A stretch of DNA of 64,000 nucleotides. Source: Pedobacter sp. HDW13. GTDB lineage: Bacteria > Bacteroidota > Bacteroidia > Sphingobacteriales > Sphingobacteriaceae. The notes beneath the pieces were generated by a model. That model saw only the letters and a list, made by a program, of their open reading frames with translations. It was not told where the DNA came from and made no database searches. The stretch covers positions 2,480,001 through 2,544,000 of the forward strand of contig NZ_CP049868.1 in assembly GCF_011303555.1 (NCBI RefSeq), in the 5' to 3' direction. Both the position numbers and the translations under genes were made by a program. How positions within the stretch are numbered: the first letter of the stretch is position 1; each line of letters starts with the position of its first letter. Of this stretch, positions 18,554 to 27,114 are shown piece by piece.

Positions 18554-19585
18554 ATGGATACAAACAAAACAATCGGTGCAGGAGTATTGGCTTATGGTAT
18601 GTCGGGCAAAGTTTTTCATGCCCCATTTTTAGATGCACACCCGGGCTTTAATTTAAAAGCTATAGTAGAACGCAGCAAAAAAACAGCTGTTAACGATTAC
18701 CCTAACATCATAAGTTACAATAGTGTTGATGAACTTTTAGCCGATGATGAAATAGAACTGGTTGTAATCAATACCCCAAATAACCTGCATTACGAACATG
18801 CAAAAGCAGCTTTGAATAGCCATAAACATATTCTGGTAGAAAAGCCCTTTACTGCAACAACAGCCCAGGCAAAAGAACTTTTTGAACTTGCAGATAGTGT
18901 CGGTAAACAAATCTTCTTTTACCAGAACCGCCGCTGGGACAGCGATTTTACTTCGGTACGAAAGGTTATTGAAAGCGGTAAGCTGGGTAAGCTGGTCGAA
19001 GTACACATGCGTTACGATCGCTACCGCAATGTAATTGGGCCGAAAGCATTTAAAGAAAACCCTGTTGAAGCCAGTGGCTTATTATATGATTTGGGACCTC
19101 ACCTTTTGGATCAGGTAATTGGTTTATTCGGTAAACCTCTAAGCTACCATAAAATTTTAGGTAAAAACAGGGCTGGTACCTTAGTTGATGATTATTTTTC
19201 GATCCAGTTAAGCTACCCGGATAGTCTGAATGTTTTTGTTACTTCTAGTATGTTGGTGGTAAACCCACAGGCTGGATTTGTTTTGCATGGCATGAACGGC
19301 AGCTTTATAAAACATAGAACCGATATTCAGGAAGAACAGCTTCTGGCAGGCATGAAATTAAGTGATCCGGCTTATGGTATTGAATCTGAAAGTAAAGATG
19401 GCGTATTAACCACCATTGATGCGGATGGAAACAAAACCGAAGAAACCATTCCGTCAGAAAGAGGAAGTTATCTGCCACTTTTCGAAGCTGTTTATCAGGG
19501 TATAGCCAACAATAAGCTTTATCCGGTAACGCGCGAAGATGTTTTAGCTCAAATGGAAATTATAGAAAGCCCTGCAACTGCGTAA
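18554..19585 (+). CDS. Gfo/Idh/MocA-family oxidoreductase
   Basis: NAD(P)-dependent sugar or polyol dehydrogenase. 343 residues. The N-terminal Rossmann start is GAGVLAYGMSGKVFHAPFLDAHPGF; then VVINTPNNLHYEHAKAAL and the family EKP motif HILVEKPFT (about 90-100). GLLYDLGPHLLDQ carries the conserved catalytic-site His. It resembles E. coli YdgJ/scyllo-inositol dehydrogenase-like proteins. The following MtfA-like gene starts 5 nt later, so they are probably co-transcribed. Confidence 0.92.
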   Translation: MDTNKTIGAGVLAYGMSGKVFHAPFLDAHPGFNLKAIVERSKKTAVNDYPNIISYNSVDELLADDEIELVVINTPNNLHYEHAKAALNSHKHILVEKPFTATTAQAKELFELADSVGKQIFFYQNRRWDSDFTSVRKVIESGKLGKLVEVHMRYDRYRNVIGPKAFKENPVEASGLLYDLGPHLLDQVIGLFGKPLSYHKILGKNRAGTLVDDYFSIQLSYPDSLNVFVTSSMLVVNPQAGFVLHGMNGSFIKHRTDIQEEQLLAGMKLSDPAYGIESESKDGVLTTIDADGNKTEETIPSERGSYLPLFEAVYQGIANNKLYPVTREDVLAQMEIIESPATA

Positions 19586-19590
19586 TCCCG

Positions 19591-20367
19591 ATGATGAATT
19601 CTCTTCCGTTTGTTTACCTGATCCCAATTTTTCTGATCGCCCTCTATTTCATATTGAAGAAAAAGAAAGTGGCGATAGAGCCCTTAACCGATGTCGACAA
19701 AAAAATACTTGACGAATATGTAGACTATTACCATAATCTCGACTCGACGGATAAACTGAGGTTCGAAGAAAAGGTTGCTACTTTTTTCAGTACGGTTAAA
19801 ATTGAGCCTGTTGGCCTGGAAATGACCACGCTCGATGAGTTGTTGATCGCCTCTAGTGCAGTGATCCCGATTTTTGGTTTCGACGACTGGCAATACAAGA
19901 ATTTAACCAGCGTTTTATTATATCCCGATACCTTTAACAAGGATTTTCAGTTTGAAGGGGGAGAACGAAATATTATGGGCATGGTAGGTACAGGCTATAT
20001 GAACGGACAGATGATTTTATCGAGATCTGCACTACGCCATGGGTTTTCTAAAAGTGCAGGAAAAGAAAATACCGCTATCCACGAATTTGTTCACCTTTTA
20101 GATAAATCGGATGGTGCAACCGATGGTGTGCCAGAGAATTTAATAGCACACGAATACACCTTGCCGTGGATTAAAATGATGCACGAGGAAATTGAAAAGA
20201 TTGAAGATAATAAATCGGATATTAATCCTTATGCTACCACCAACGAGGCCGAATTTTTTGCGGTAGTTTCAGAATATTTTTTCGAAAAACCCGAGCAGCT
20301 AAAAGATAAACACCCCGAATTGTACTGTCAGTTAAGCCGTATTTTTGCCCAGCAACCAGCCGGATAG
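19591..20367 (+). CDS. M90/MtfA-like zinc metallopeptidase
   Basis: 258 residues: one N-terminal membrane helix (LPFVYLIPIFLIALYFILKK), then a zinc peptidase domain with HEFVHLLDKSDG (HExxH) and the downstream Glu in EAEFFAVVSEYFFEKP, the MtfA pattern. In E. coli MtfA affects glucose uptake through the repressor Mlc; there is no sign of that system here, so only the fold and metal site are asserted. Follows the Gfo/Idh gene by 5 nt and precedes the secreted protein by 18 nt, so it is the middle gene of a three-gene operon. Confidence 0.87.
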   Translation: MMNSLPFVYLIPIFLIALYFILKKKKVAIEPLTDVDKKILDEYVDYYHNLDSTDKLRFEEKVATFFSTVKIEPVGLEMTTLDELLIASSAVIPIFGFDDWQYKNLTSVLLYPDTFNKDFQFEGGERNIMGMVGTGYMNGQMILSRSALRHGFSKSAGKENTAIHEFVHLLDKSDGATDGVPENLIAHEYTLPWIKMMHEEIEKIEDNKSDINPYATTNEAEFFAVVSEYFFEKPEQLKDKHPELYCQLSRIFAQQPAG

Positions 20368-20385
20368 TTTTAACAATAAGAAAGA

Positions 20386-21276
20386 ATGAAAATATTCATC
20401 ACACTTCTCTGCAGTTTGGCATCACTTGGTGTATGGGCGCAAAAAACGTACTCGCTTAAGCAAAATTATCCTACCGGTAACAAGTATAACTTTTCGTTTA
20501 TTTCAGATCAGATTATTAACCAGAAAATCAGCGGCAGGAGTATCAATTTAACGCAAGCCATAGGTACCGATTACACTTTTGATATTACCGAAGGGCATAA
20601 TGGCGATAAAGATATAAAAGTAACCTACAACAGGTTATTTATGAAATCGACTGCAATGGGAAATACCATGAACCTGGATTCGGACGAAGCAGATAGCACA
20701 AAGAAAGGACCGTTTGCAGGTTTAAAAGGGGCATCTTTTTACATGACAGTGGCCTCAAACGGTGCAATTAAAACTGTTGCAGGTATTGACAGGATGCTGG
20801 ATAATGTGGCTGGGAAAATGACCACTGATACCGCTAAGTTGAAGGCCATCAAAAACGCATTGGGTAAGCAATTTAGTGCCGAGGTGGTTAAACAAACCAT
20901 GGAATCTTCCTTTAAAATTTATCCCGAAAAACCGATTAAAATTGGAGATAGCTGGACGGTTGATACCAAACTGCAAATGAGCATGCCGATTGAAACCATT
21001 ACCCAATATATTTTAAAAGAGGTGAATGATGGCGTTGCGATATTGATTGTAAAAGGCACTTTAATTTCGAAGGGAAGTTTTGAGGTGATGGGCAACAAGA
21101 TGGAAACCGATTTAAAAGGCACTAATTCTGGAGAAACAGCCGTCGATTTAAAAACTGGAATTGTATTAAACAGTCATCTGCGCATTGAGCTCTATGGCAA
21201 AATGAAATCGATGGGGCAGGATATCGATTTTGAAATGCAGGGCATTAATAAAATTGTAGGGAAAGAGATTAATTAG
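20386..21276 (+). CDS. Secreted DUF6263-like protein
   Basis: 296 residues with a signal peptide (MKIFITLLCSLASLGVWAQ). The mature part is a beta-rich domain with the block YPEKPIKIGDSWTVDTKL, seen in Bacteroidota periplasmic proteins named DUF6263. Function unknown. Last gene of the Gfo/Idh-MtfA operon; the hairpin at 21288-21316 follows. Confidence 0.75.
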   Translation: MKIFITLLCSLASLGVWAQKTYSLKQNYPTGNKYNFSFISDQIINQKISGRSINLTQAIGTDYTFDITEGHNGDKDIKVTYNRLFMKSTAMGNTMNLDSDEADSTKKGPFAGLKGASFYMTVASNGAIKTVAGIDRMLDNVAGKMTTDTAKLKAIKNALGKQFSAEVVKQTMESSFKIYPEKPIKIGDSWTVDTKLQMSMPIETITQYILKEVNDGVAILIVKGTLISKGSFEVMGNKMETDLKGTNSGETAVDLKTGIVLNSHLRIELYGKMKSMGQDIDFEMQGINKIVGKEIN

Positions 21277-21287
21277 TTGAATTTTAA

Positions 21288-21316
21288 CCCTTATAGGTTT
21301 AAACAACCTATAAGGG
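21288..21316. terminator. Hairpin between convergent genes
   Basis: Perfect 12-bp inverted repeat CCCTTATAGGTT/AACCTATAAGGG with a 5-nt loop, between the DUF6263-like gene (+) and the hydrolase gene (-). No clear T run, so it may be a terminator or an mRNA 3'-end stabiliser for both strands. Confidence 0.65.
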
Positions 21317-21327
21317 CTGGTAAAAGA

Positions 21328-22314
21328 TTATAAACTACCCGTTAAAGCCACCATAAATTCTGTCGGAATTTCGATGTGCGGAATATGGCCACAGGCATCG
21401 AATTCAATAATTTTGGCGCCAATAATTTTAGCTGCGGTTTGTTTACCTAACAATCTGTACTGGCCATGTATCGACTGCTGATCGGGCGAAAGCAAACCCT
21501 TACCTACAATGGTTTTATCTTCTTTACCAATAAACAGCACTGTTGGTACTTTAAGGTTCTGAAATTCGTAAACCACCGGTTGCTCATAAATCATGGTAAA
21601 TGTCATGGCTGCCACTTTAGCCCAGCGTGCATAATCGGCACTTAGTGTAACCCCTCCGGCAACGCCCACCAGATATTCGTATTCTGGTTTCCAGTAAGTA
21701 AAATAAGAGCCCTGATAATATTTACGTACACTTTCTGCCGTAGTTTTAAGTTCTGTTTGGTATTGTTGTTCAGTCGTTACATAAGGTACAAAGGTTTTAT
21801 AATCTTCGAGACCAATCGGGTTTTCGAGTAAAAGTTTTTCCGTTTTTTCGGGAAACATTAATGCAAAGCGTGTGGCCAGCATGCCGCCCATACTATGCCC
21901 CAAAACTACCGTTTTCTGAACGCCAAGGGTATCCAGCAACCTACTGTTCCACGTGGCCATCTGGTGAAAACTATAATGGATAAAAGGCTTTGATGATTTA
22001 CCAAAACCAATCTGATCAGGTACTATAACGCGGTAACCAATTTGGGTTAAGGCTTTAATTACCTCGGTCCAATAATAACCACCAAAGTTTTTACCGTGAA
22101 AAAGAATGGCCGTTTTGCCGTTGGCAGCCTGCGTAGGCTGAATATCCATATAGGCCATTTTAATATCCTGGCCTTCGGTGTTTATCGGGAAATATTTTAC
22201 GGGGTAGGGGTATTTTACGCTTTCTAAAGTGATAGATAGCGTATCAATCTTTTGTGCTTTAACCTGGCTAAAAACGAATAGTGAGAGGGCAAATAAAAAG
22301 AAAAACTTCTTCAT
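21328..22314 (-). CDS. Secreted alpha/beta hydrolase
   Basis: 328 residues with a signal peptide (MKKFFFLFALSLFVFSQVKAQ), so periplasmic or outer-surface. The hydrolase fold shows the oxyanion HGKNFGGYYW region, nucleophile elbow VVLGHSMGGMLA (catalytic Ser) and the catalytic His in FDACGHIPHIEIP. Substrate unknown; such enzymes are often called proline iminopeptidase or epoxide-hydrolase-like. A perfect 11-bp hairpin lies in its leader. Confidence 0.88.
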   Translation of the reverse strand: MKKFFFLFALSLFVFSQVKAQKIDTLSITLESVKYPYPVKYFPINTEGQDIKMAYMDIQPTQAANGKTAILFHGKNFGGYYWTEVIKALTQIGYRVIVPDQIGFGKSSKPFIHYSFHQMATWNSRLLDTLGVQKTVVLGHSMGGMLATRFALMFPEKTEKLLLENPIGLEDYKTFVPYVTTEQQYQTELKTTAESVRKYYQGSYFTYWKPEYEYLVGVAGGVTLSADYARWAKVAAMTFTMIYEQPVVYEFQNLKVPTVLFIGKEDKTIVGKGLLSPDQQSIHGQYRLLGKQTAAKIIGAKIIEFDACGHIPHIEIPTEFMVALTGSL

Positions 22315-22339
22315 GGATTGGGTATTGATATAAAAACTA

Positions 22340-22376
22340 AACTAATTGGCCCAAGTTATACTTTTGCCAATTAGTT
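22340..22376. repeat. Hairpin in the leader of the hydrolase gene
   Basis: Perfect 11-bp inverted repeat AACTAATTGGC/GCCAATTAGTT around a 15-nt spacer, 25 nt upstream of the ATG at 22314. It could be an operator or a terminator-like stem for the neighbouring operon. Nothing else in the gap to 22441. Confidence 0.55.
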
Positions 22377-22440
22377 AGCTTAAAAATCATGCCCTTTTTA
22401 CATTGTCACGAATTAGATGTAAGTGCTATGACGATTCAAA

Positions 22441-23283
22441 TTAATCTTTGAGCATCTGTTTTAAATATTTTACAGGCATTGCAATGGTTGTTTCATCTGA
22501 TAAACTCCCAGAAATTTTATCGATTTTAACTTTGTCTATCTTAATCTCTGATTTTTCAAAAGTATTAATCGTTAAGTTTTCTATATTTTTATTTTCCTTC
22601 TCCTCGCTCTCAATATTTACGGATGAGTTTTTACAGATAATATTTAAATTCTTGTAATTGTTGTTTCCTGAATTAAATGTCGCACTATCCAAATTGATGT
22701 TTAAATTTTTAATTTCAGTTTGGTTAATTACCCTGTTAATCTTCCCATTTGAACTAAATGTTATAGGTGAACCAAATGTTAGCAGCCCTGAATTTTTAAT
22801 ATTAATACTTAAACTATCTGTTTTTGCAGTTAAAGTCAGGTTCGCAGAGTTATTCAGGTTAAGTTTATCAACGTTAGGGCTATATATCAAGATGACTACT
22901 TCATATCGATGACTAACTGATTTGCTCTCCTTGCTATCAAAATTGATCTGCAATATACCTTCGCTATTTACGCTTACATTGATGTTCTCTTTCATGTCGG
23001 CAGGTATCTTTACGCCAGTTACTGTACTTTTAATAAAGTGAAGTTCAAGGCCATTTCTTTGTGCATCTGGAATATTAACAGCGTTGAATGAACTTTTGAT
23101 TGGAATCGAAATTTTATCCTGACTCACCTTGTCAAAAGGTTCCGCATTTATAACCTGTTCTTCTACAAAGTCATTACCTGTTGAGGGGCGGTAATTCATT
23201 TTAACATTTACGGCCACAACAATTATTGGGATAATAATTAGCAGAGCTGCAAGGGTGATCAGTAATTTATTACTTGTTTTCAT
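22441..23283 (-). CDS. Membrane-anchored GIN (DUF2807)-like beta-helix protein
   Basis: 280 residues: one N-terminal membrane helix (LLITLAALLIIIPIIVVAVNV), then a repetitive, Asn/Ser-rich region of short strands typical of a single-stranded beta-helix, as in DUF2807/GIN-domain proteins. Fourth gene of the ABC-GntR operon, 4 nt after the regulator gene, so it probably responds to the same signal and acts at the envelope. Not recognised beyond that. Confidence 0.7.
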   Translation of the reverse strand: MKTSNKLLITLAALLIIIPIIVVAVNVKMNYRPSTGNDFVEEQVINAEPFDKVSQDKISIPIKSSFNAVNIPDAQRNGLELHFIKSTVTGVKIPADMKENINVSVNSEGILQINFDSKESKSVSHRYEVVILIYSPNVDKLNLNNSANLTLTAKTDSLSINIKNSGLLTFGSPITFSSNGKINRVINQTEIKNLNINLDSATFNSGNNNYKNLNIICKNSSVNIESEEKENKNIENLTINTFEKSEIKIDKVKIDKISGSLSDETTIAMPVKYLKQMLKD

Positions 23284-23287
23284 TGTT

Positions 23288-23662
23288 TTAGGCGTTAAAG
23301 TTTTCTTTTACAAACGTTTTGTATTGGTTTTCCAGTTCATCAAAACCAATGTTGAGCAGGTAAATATTCCTGAAAACGCTTGGTAGCTCATCTGTTATAA
23401 ACTGTTGTTTGCGATAGCTTTTTACATGCTCAGCAGCAGCTTCGTCTACAAAAAAACCTATACCTCTTTTATTGTTGATGATGTTTTTATTTTGCAGCAA
23501 CTCGTAAGTGCGCATTACTGTATTGGGGTTTACTTCCATTTCTACAGCCAGTTCCCGCACCGAAGGAACTTTCTCGTCGGCTTTCCATTTTCCTAACAAA
23601 ATATGTTCACAAACATACTCCGCTATTTGAAGGTATATTGCCTTGTTATCTCTAAATTCCAT
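23288..23662 (-). CDS. GntR-family regulator (YtrA type)
   Basis: 124 residues, N-terminal winged helix of the GntR class (IYLQIAEYVCEHILLGKW, VPSVRELAVEMEVNPNTVMRTYELL) followed by only a short dimerisation helix, the YtrA subfamily form. YtrA-type regulators usually repress ABC exporter operons that respond to cell-wall antibiotics. Here the regulator is third of four genes, 18 nt after the permease. A perfect palindrome at 25331-25350 before the first gene is a good operator candidate. Confidence 0.92.
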   Translation of the reverse strand: MEFRDNKAIYLQIAEYVCEHILLGKWKADEKVPSVRELAVEMEVNPNTVMRTYELLQNKNIINNKRGIGFFVDEAAAEHVKSYRKQQFITDELPSVFRNIYLLNIGFDELENQYKTFVKENFNA

Positions 23663-23680
23663 ATCTATACCTTTTTTAAA

Positions 23681-24493
23681 TTAAACTTCTTTTTCTTTAA
23701 GGCGAACATAAGCGATCAGCCAAATGATCAGGCTAAGTGTAACAGATGACCAGAAAAATATAGTGAACACAAAATCCTTTTCCATGAGATTAGAATTATA
23801 TATGCGGCTTTTACCCGCCGTTATCCAACTTCCAAACTTGATGGTCAAGAAAATGATGAAAGAAAATAAAGCGGTTACCGACACAGCAGTTTTAATGTAA
23901 TGAAAGCGGTTAAAGTAGATAGAGCCAAGCAGAAAAATACTCGAGAAGAAAAAAGGAAGTGCAAATAAAAATTTGAATTCGCTTTCCGAAGTTAAATCGT
24001 CAAACAACGTACTAAAAGAAACCGCAGTTAGTTTACCCGTATTGTAATTAGTGGCTTTATTGTTCTGCCATAGCTCATTAATGTAGTTTAAAAACAGTGA
24101 ATCAATTACATAGAAAATGAGCAGGTAACTTATTAAACTTAGAATTGCTGTAAAAAGGAATGCAACAATAAACTTCTCGCTAGCAGAGGCTGGGGTCATT
24201 AACTCCATAATTGCCTTTGGCTTTTGACCGAATGCACTAAAATAGGCGCTAGCCTCTATGGTTAAAAACAGAAAACCGATAGCAATAAAAGTAGGTAGGC
24301 GAAAACCCAGTTGAACATGGCCATGATCATCCCATCTATAAAGAGATCGGTTGAAATCCGGAATGTTAAAAAAATAAAACCCAATTATAATGCCGGCTAA
24401 TACCACCAGACTCATCAAATAAATTTTTCCAAATTCAAGCCATTGCCTTTTAAGCAATAAGCCAAATCGATTCATATTAAAAGTGTTGTTCAT
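23681..24493 (-). CDS. ABC exporter permease-like membrane protein
   Basis: 270 residues with about six helices and a hydrophilic loop in the middle, no enzymatic motif. It lies 3 nt after the ATPase gene and before the YtrA-type regulator, which marks it as the membrane half of that exporter. The sequence belongs to the ABC-2-like type but is too diverged for a subfamily name. Confidence 0.8.
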   Translation of the reverse strand: MNNTFNMNRFGLLLKRQWLEFGKIYLMSLVVLAGIIIGFYFFNIPDFNRSLYRWDDHGHVQLGFRLPTFIAIGFLFLTIEASAYFSAFGQKPKAIMELMTPASASEKFIVAFLFTAILSLISYLLIFYVIDSLFLNYINELWQNNKATNYNTGKLTAVSFSTLFDDLTSESEFKFLFALPFFFSSIFLLGSIYFNRFHYIKTAVSVTALFSFIIFLTIKFGSWITAGKSRIYNSNLMEKDFVFTIFFWSSVTLSLIIWLIAYVRLKEKEV

Positions 24494-24496
24494 GGT

Positions 24497-25324
24497 TTAG
24501 CTGAATAAAGGTTTAAATTTGGTTTTCTCGGCAAGGATGGCGTTAAATAGCAATTCCATATCCAGTTTGCTTTCTTCGTGATGATAGTTTGGCATTACAG
24601 CATTGTAACCCGATAAGGAAGGCTCTGCGTAAAAAATGCTCTCATCTAGTTCTTTTACTTTTTTAAAAGTGAGCTTTGTTGTAATTTCTTCTACCGATGC
24701 TTTTAGGGCAACATCGTTTTCATCAAGCATAATTATTGTATCGATTAAGTTATCCAGATCCCGTACCTGGTGAGTAGAAATGATGATGCAGCGTTCATCG
24801 GTTAATGCAGAAGCCATAATTTTTCTAAACTGTGCCTTGGATGGAATATCCAACCCGTTGGTTGGCTCATCCATAATTACCAGTTTGGCTTGCGTAGCCA
24901 GGCCGAAAGCAATGATGAATTTTTTCTTTTGACCATAACTCATGTCGATCAGTTTATTGCTTACTGGAATATCGAACTCCTTTAAAAGGGTGGCCAAATA
25001 CTGGTGGTCGAAGTTGGGGTAAAAAGGTGCATTGGCTTTGAGGTAAGAATCGATTTTTACCGGGGGTAAATAAAATTCTTCGGGTATAAAACAAATTTGC
25101 GACAACAATGCAGGCTGTCTTTTGGCGGGATTAAATCCCATTACTTCCAGTTTGCCTCCTTGTGCGTAAACCAAACCAGCCAGGTTTTTGAGTAGCGTTG
25201 ATTTACCTGCACCGTTTTTTCCAAGCAAACCATAAATATGACCATTGCTTAAGCGCATGCTCATATTTTTAAATAATGGCTTATGCTTGCTGTAGCCAAA
25301 ATTCAGATTGTTAATTTCGATCAT
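24497..25324 (-). CDS. ABC transporter ATP-binding protein of the GntR operon
   Basis: 275 residues. Start chosen at ATG 25324 (MIEINNLNFGYSKHKPLFKNM); an upstream GTG at 25351 would lie in the palindrome and is unlikely. Walker A GKNGAGKSTL, a YGQKKKFIIAFGLA signature (SYGQK in place of LSGGQ), Walker B KLVIMDEPTNGLD, H-loop IISTHQVRD. Works with the permease 3 nt downstream. This order, ATPase-permease-GntR-membrane protein, resembles ytr/bcr-like antibiotic-response operons of Gram-positive bacteria. Confidence 0.92.
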   Translation of the reverse strand: MIEINNLNFGYSKHKPLFKNMSMRLSNGHIYGLLGKNGAGKSTLLKNLAGLVYAQGGKLEVMGFNPAKRQPALLSQICFIPEEFYLPPVKIDSYLKANAPFYPNFDHQYLATLLKEFDIPVSNKLIDMSYGQKKKFIIAFGLATQAKLVIMDEPTNGLDIPSKAQFRKIMASALTDERCIIISTHQVRDLDNLIDTIIMLDENDVALKASVEEITTKLTFKKVKELDESIFYAEPSLSGYNAVMPNYHHEESKLDMELLFNAILAEKTKFKPLFS

Positions 25325-25330
25325 ATCTAC

Positions 25331-25350
25331 TGTATTAGTTAAATAATACA
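25331..25350 (-). promoter_or_regulatory. Candidate GntR (YtrA-type) operator
   Basis: TGTATTA-GTTAAA-TAATACA: perfect 7-bp inverted repeat with 6-nt spacer, 6 nt upstream of the ATPase start and in the place of the promoter. The regulator is encoded in the same operon, so autoregulation is expected. Inference from position and symmetry only. Confidence 0.65.
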
Positions 25351-25619
25351 CTAAGGTATGATTGATTCTTTAATTCACCAAATTTTTGTAGAAAAAAGTT
25401 TAGCGTTCAGCGAAAGGCGATTTTTTTATGAGTCGAATTAAACGTCCTAAGCTCTTCGCTCTCCGCCATAGGAAGGTAAAATCTCCTTTTAATAAGTGAT
25501 GTACTAAAACATCCTTAAGCTGTAGGTTGTATGTTTGTGGTATATGCAAAGAGCAGTACGTTACCGACTTATTTTCCTTTGCGGAAAACTTTGTGTTCTT
25601 TGCGGTAAAATAACCCAAG

Positions 25620-26702
25620 ATGATGTCAAAATTATTTTCTCCCTTTAAAATAAAGGATGTAACCTTAAAAAATAGAATTGTTATTTCTCCAATGTGCCAG
25701 TATTCTGCTGTTGATGGTTTTGCTAACGACTGGCATCTGGTACATCTGGGAAGTCGTGCGGTAGGTGGTGCCGGCTTAATTATCCAGGAAGCTTCTGCCG
25801 TAACGGCCGACGGCCGGATTACTTACGCCGACTTAGGCATCTGGAAAGATGAGCATATCGAAAAATTAAAACAGATCGTTTCCTTTATTCACGATAACGG
25901 AGCCATTGCTGGCATTCAATTAGCACATGCCGGCAGGAAAGCCAGTTGCGAACTACCCTGGAACGGTGGCGAGCAGATTGCCGAAGGCGAAAATAGCTGG
26001 CAACCCGTTGCGCCATCGCCCATTTCTTTTAAACCAGGTCAGGTGGTGCCACATGAGTTGAGCATTAAAGAAATCCAGGATATTGTTTTTGCCTTCAGGG
26101 CCGCCGCAAAACGCGCCTTAGCTGCAGGTTATAAAGTTGTAGAAATACATGCAGCACATGGATACCTGTTGCACGAATTTTTTAGTCCATTGAGTAATAA
26201 ACGCAGCGATGTGTACGGCGGGAGTTTTGAAAATCGGATTCGTTTGGTGATTGATGTTGTAGAGGCTGTACAGTCGGTTTGGCCGGCAGAGCTACCTTTG
26301 TTTGTACGGATTTCAGCTACCGACTGGACCGAAGGCGGCTGGAATGAAAACGATTCGCTGCAACTGACAGCAGTTTTAAAAGACCGTGGAGTAGATCTGA
26401 TCGATGTTTCTTCTGGCGGAAATGTACCTGATGCCTTTATTCCGGCCGGACCAAATTACCAGGTTCCCTTTGCCGATAAAATCCGGAATGAGATTGGTAT
26501 TTATACCGGTGCTGTGGGTGTGATCGTAGATGCACATCAGGCTGAAGAAATTTTGCAGGAAGGAAAGGCAGATTTAATTTTTATTGCCCGCGAATCGTTA
26601 CGCGATGCTTATTTCCCAACACATGCGGCACAGGTTCTTGGCGATGATATTGAATGGCCAAACCAGTATGTTAGGGCAAAAAGAGAAACGTTAAAGAAAT
26701 AG
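25620..26702 (+). CDS. Old Yellow Enzyme family NADPH dehydrogenase (YqjM-like)
   Basis: FMN-dependent ene-reductase, 360 residues. YqjM-class marks: SPMCQYSAVDG (redox-tuning Cys), HAAHGYLLHEFFSPLSNKR, and the C-terminal FIARESLRD. Reduces activated C=C bonds with NADPH; YqjM is linked to oxidative or electrophile stress. ATG at 25620 with a second ATG right after. The 25352-25619 gap has TTTGCGG-type repeat sequence, related to the element at 10300-10401, and no gene. Confidence 0.93.
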   Translation: MMSKLFSPFKIKDVTLKNRIVISPMCQYSAVDGFANDWHLVHLGSRAVGGAGLIIQEASAVTADGRITYADLGIWKDEHIEKLKQIVSFIHDNGAIAGIQLAHAGRKASCELPWNGGEQIAEGENSWQPVAPSPISFKPGQVVPHELSIKEIQDIVFAFRAAAKRALAAGYKVVEIHAAHGYLLHEFFSPLSNKRSDVYGGSFENRIRLVIDVVEAVQSVWPAELPLFVRISATDWTEGGWNENDSLQLTAVLKDRGVDLIDVSSGGNVPDAFIPAGPNYQVPFADKIRNEIGIYTGAVGVIVDAHQAEEILQEGKADLIFIARESLRDAYFPTHAAQVLGDDIEWPNQYVRAKRETLKK

Positions 26703-26726
26703 TTTGGTACGCTTAAAATAAATGAG

Positions 26727-26844
26727 ATTCGTCATTGCGAGATGGCTTTTTCAGCCGTCGAAGCTTGCCTGCAGCAGATACCCAATCTTACAACGATCGC
26801 TATTAGCGTATGCTTTAGGACTGCTTCGTGCAGCAATGACGAAT
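26727..26844. repeat. MITE-like inverted-repeat element, copy 2
   Basis: 118 bp with the same 12-bp termini as the element at 8752-8864 (ATTCGTCATTGC, 26727-26738; GCAATGACGAAT, 26833-26844). The centre carries AATCTTACAACGATCGCTAT, the reverse complement of the centre of copy 1, so the two copies are in opposite orientation. A tryptophan-rich open frame of 76 codons across it is not a gene. Confidence 0.75.
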
Positions 26845-26925
26845 TTTCTATTTAGATCAGTCAATGATAAAGATCAGATTTTTGGCAAAAACATTGGATT
26901 GCTGATAACAGACCTTTTTAAGAAC

Positions 26926-27025
26926 CGTCATTTCGAGCGGAGTGCAACGTAGTCGAGAAATCTGCTTAAAGATCTTTCCCCGCCTGTACGGGCAGGCATT
27001 TCGTTGCGCTTCAGTCGAGATGACG
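26926..27025. repeat. Dispersed palindromic repeat (CGTCATTTCGAGCGGAG type), copy A
   Basis: Imperfect inverted repeat: CGTCATTTCGAGCGGAGTGC on the left against the complement CGTTGCGCTTCAGTCGAGAT... on the right, with an inner GCCTG...CAGGC stem. Relatives at 54835-54919 and, in part, 50015-50040. Further palindromic sequence (TTTCGACAGG type) continues to about 27104, filling the 412-bp gap between the oxidoreductase and the receptor gene. Confidence 0.65.
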
Positions 27026-27114
27026 AATCTCTAATCTATCATTAATAGCTTGTCGAAGGACCTATCGAAATGCTTTTGAAGGCGTTTCGACAGGCTCAAC
27101 GTGACAAAATTTTA

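Noticed and set aside
25400..25618. Open frame of 72 codons on the minus strand
   Set aside because: Made of TTTGCGG-type repeat sequence between two real genes; no family sign.
26722..26952. Open frame of 76 codons on the plus strand
   Set aside because: It runs through the inverted-repeat element at 26727-26844 and into the next repeat; not a gene.
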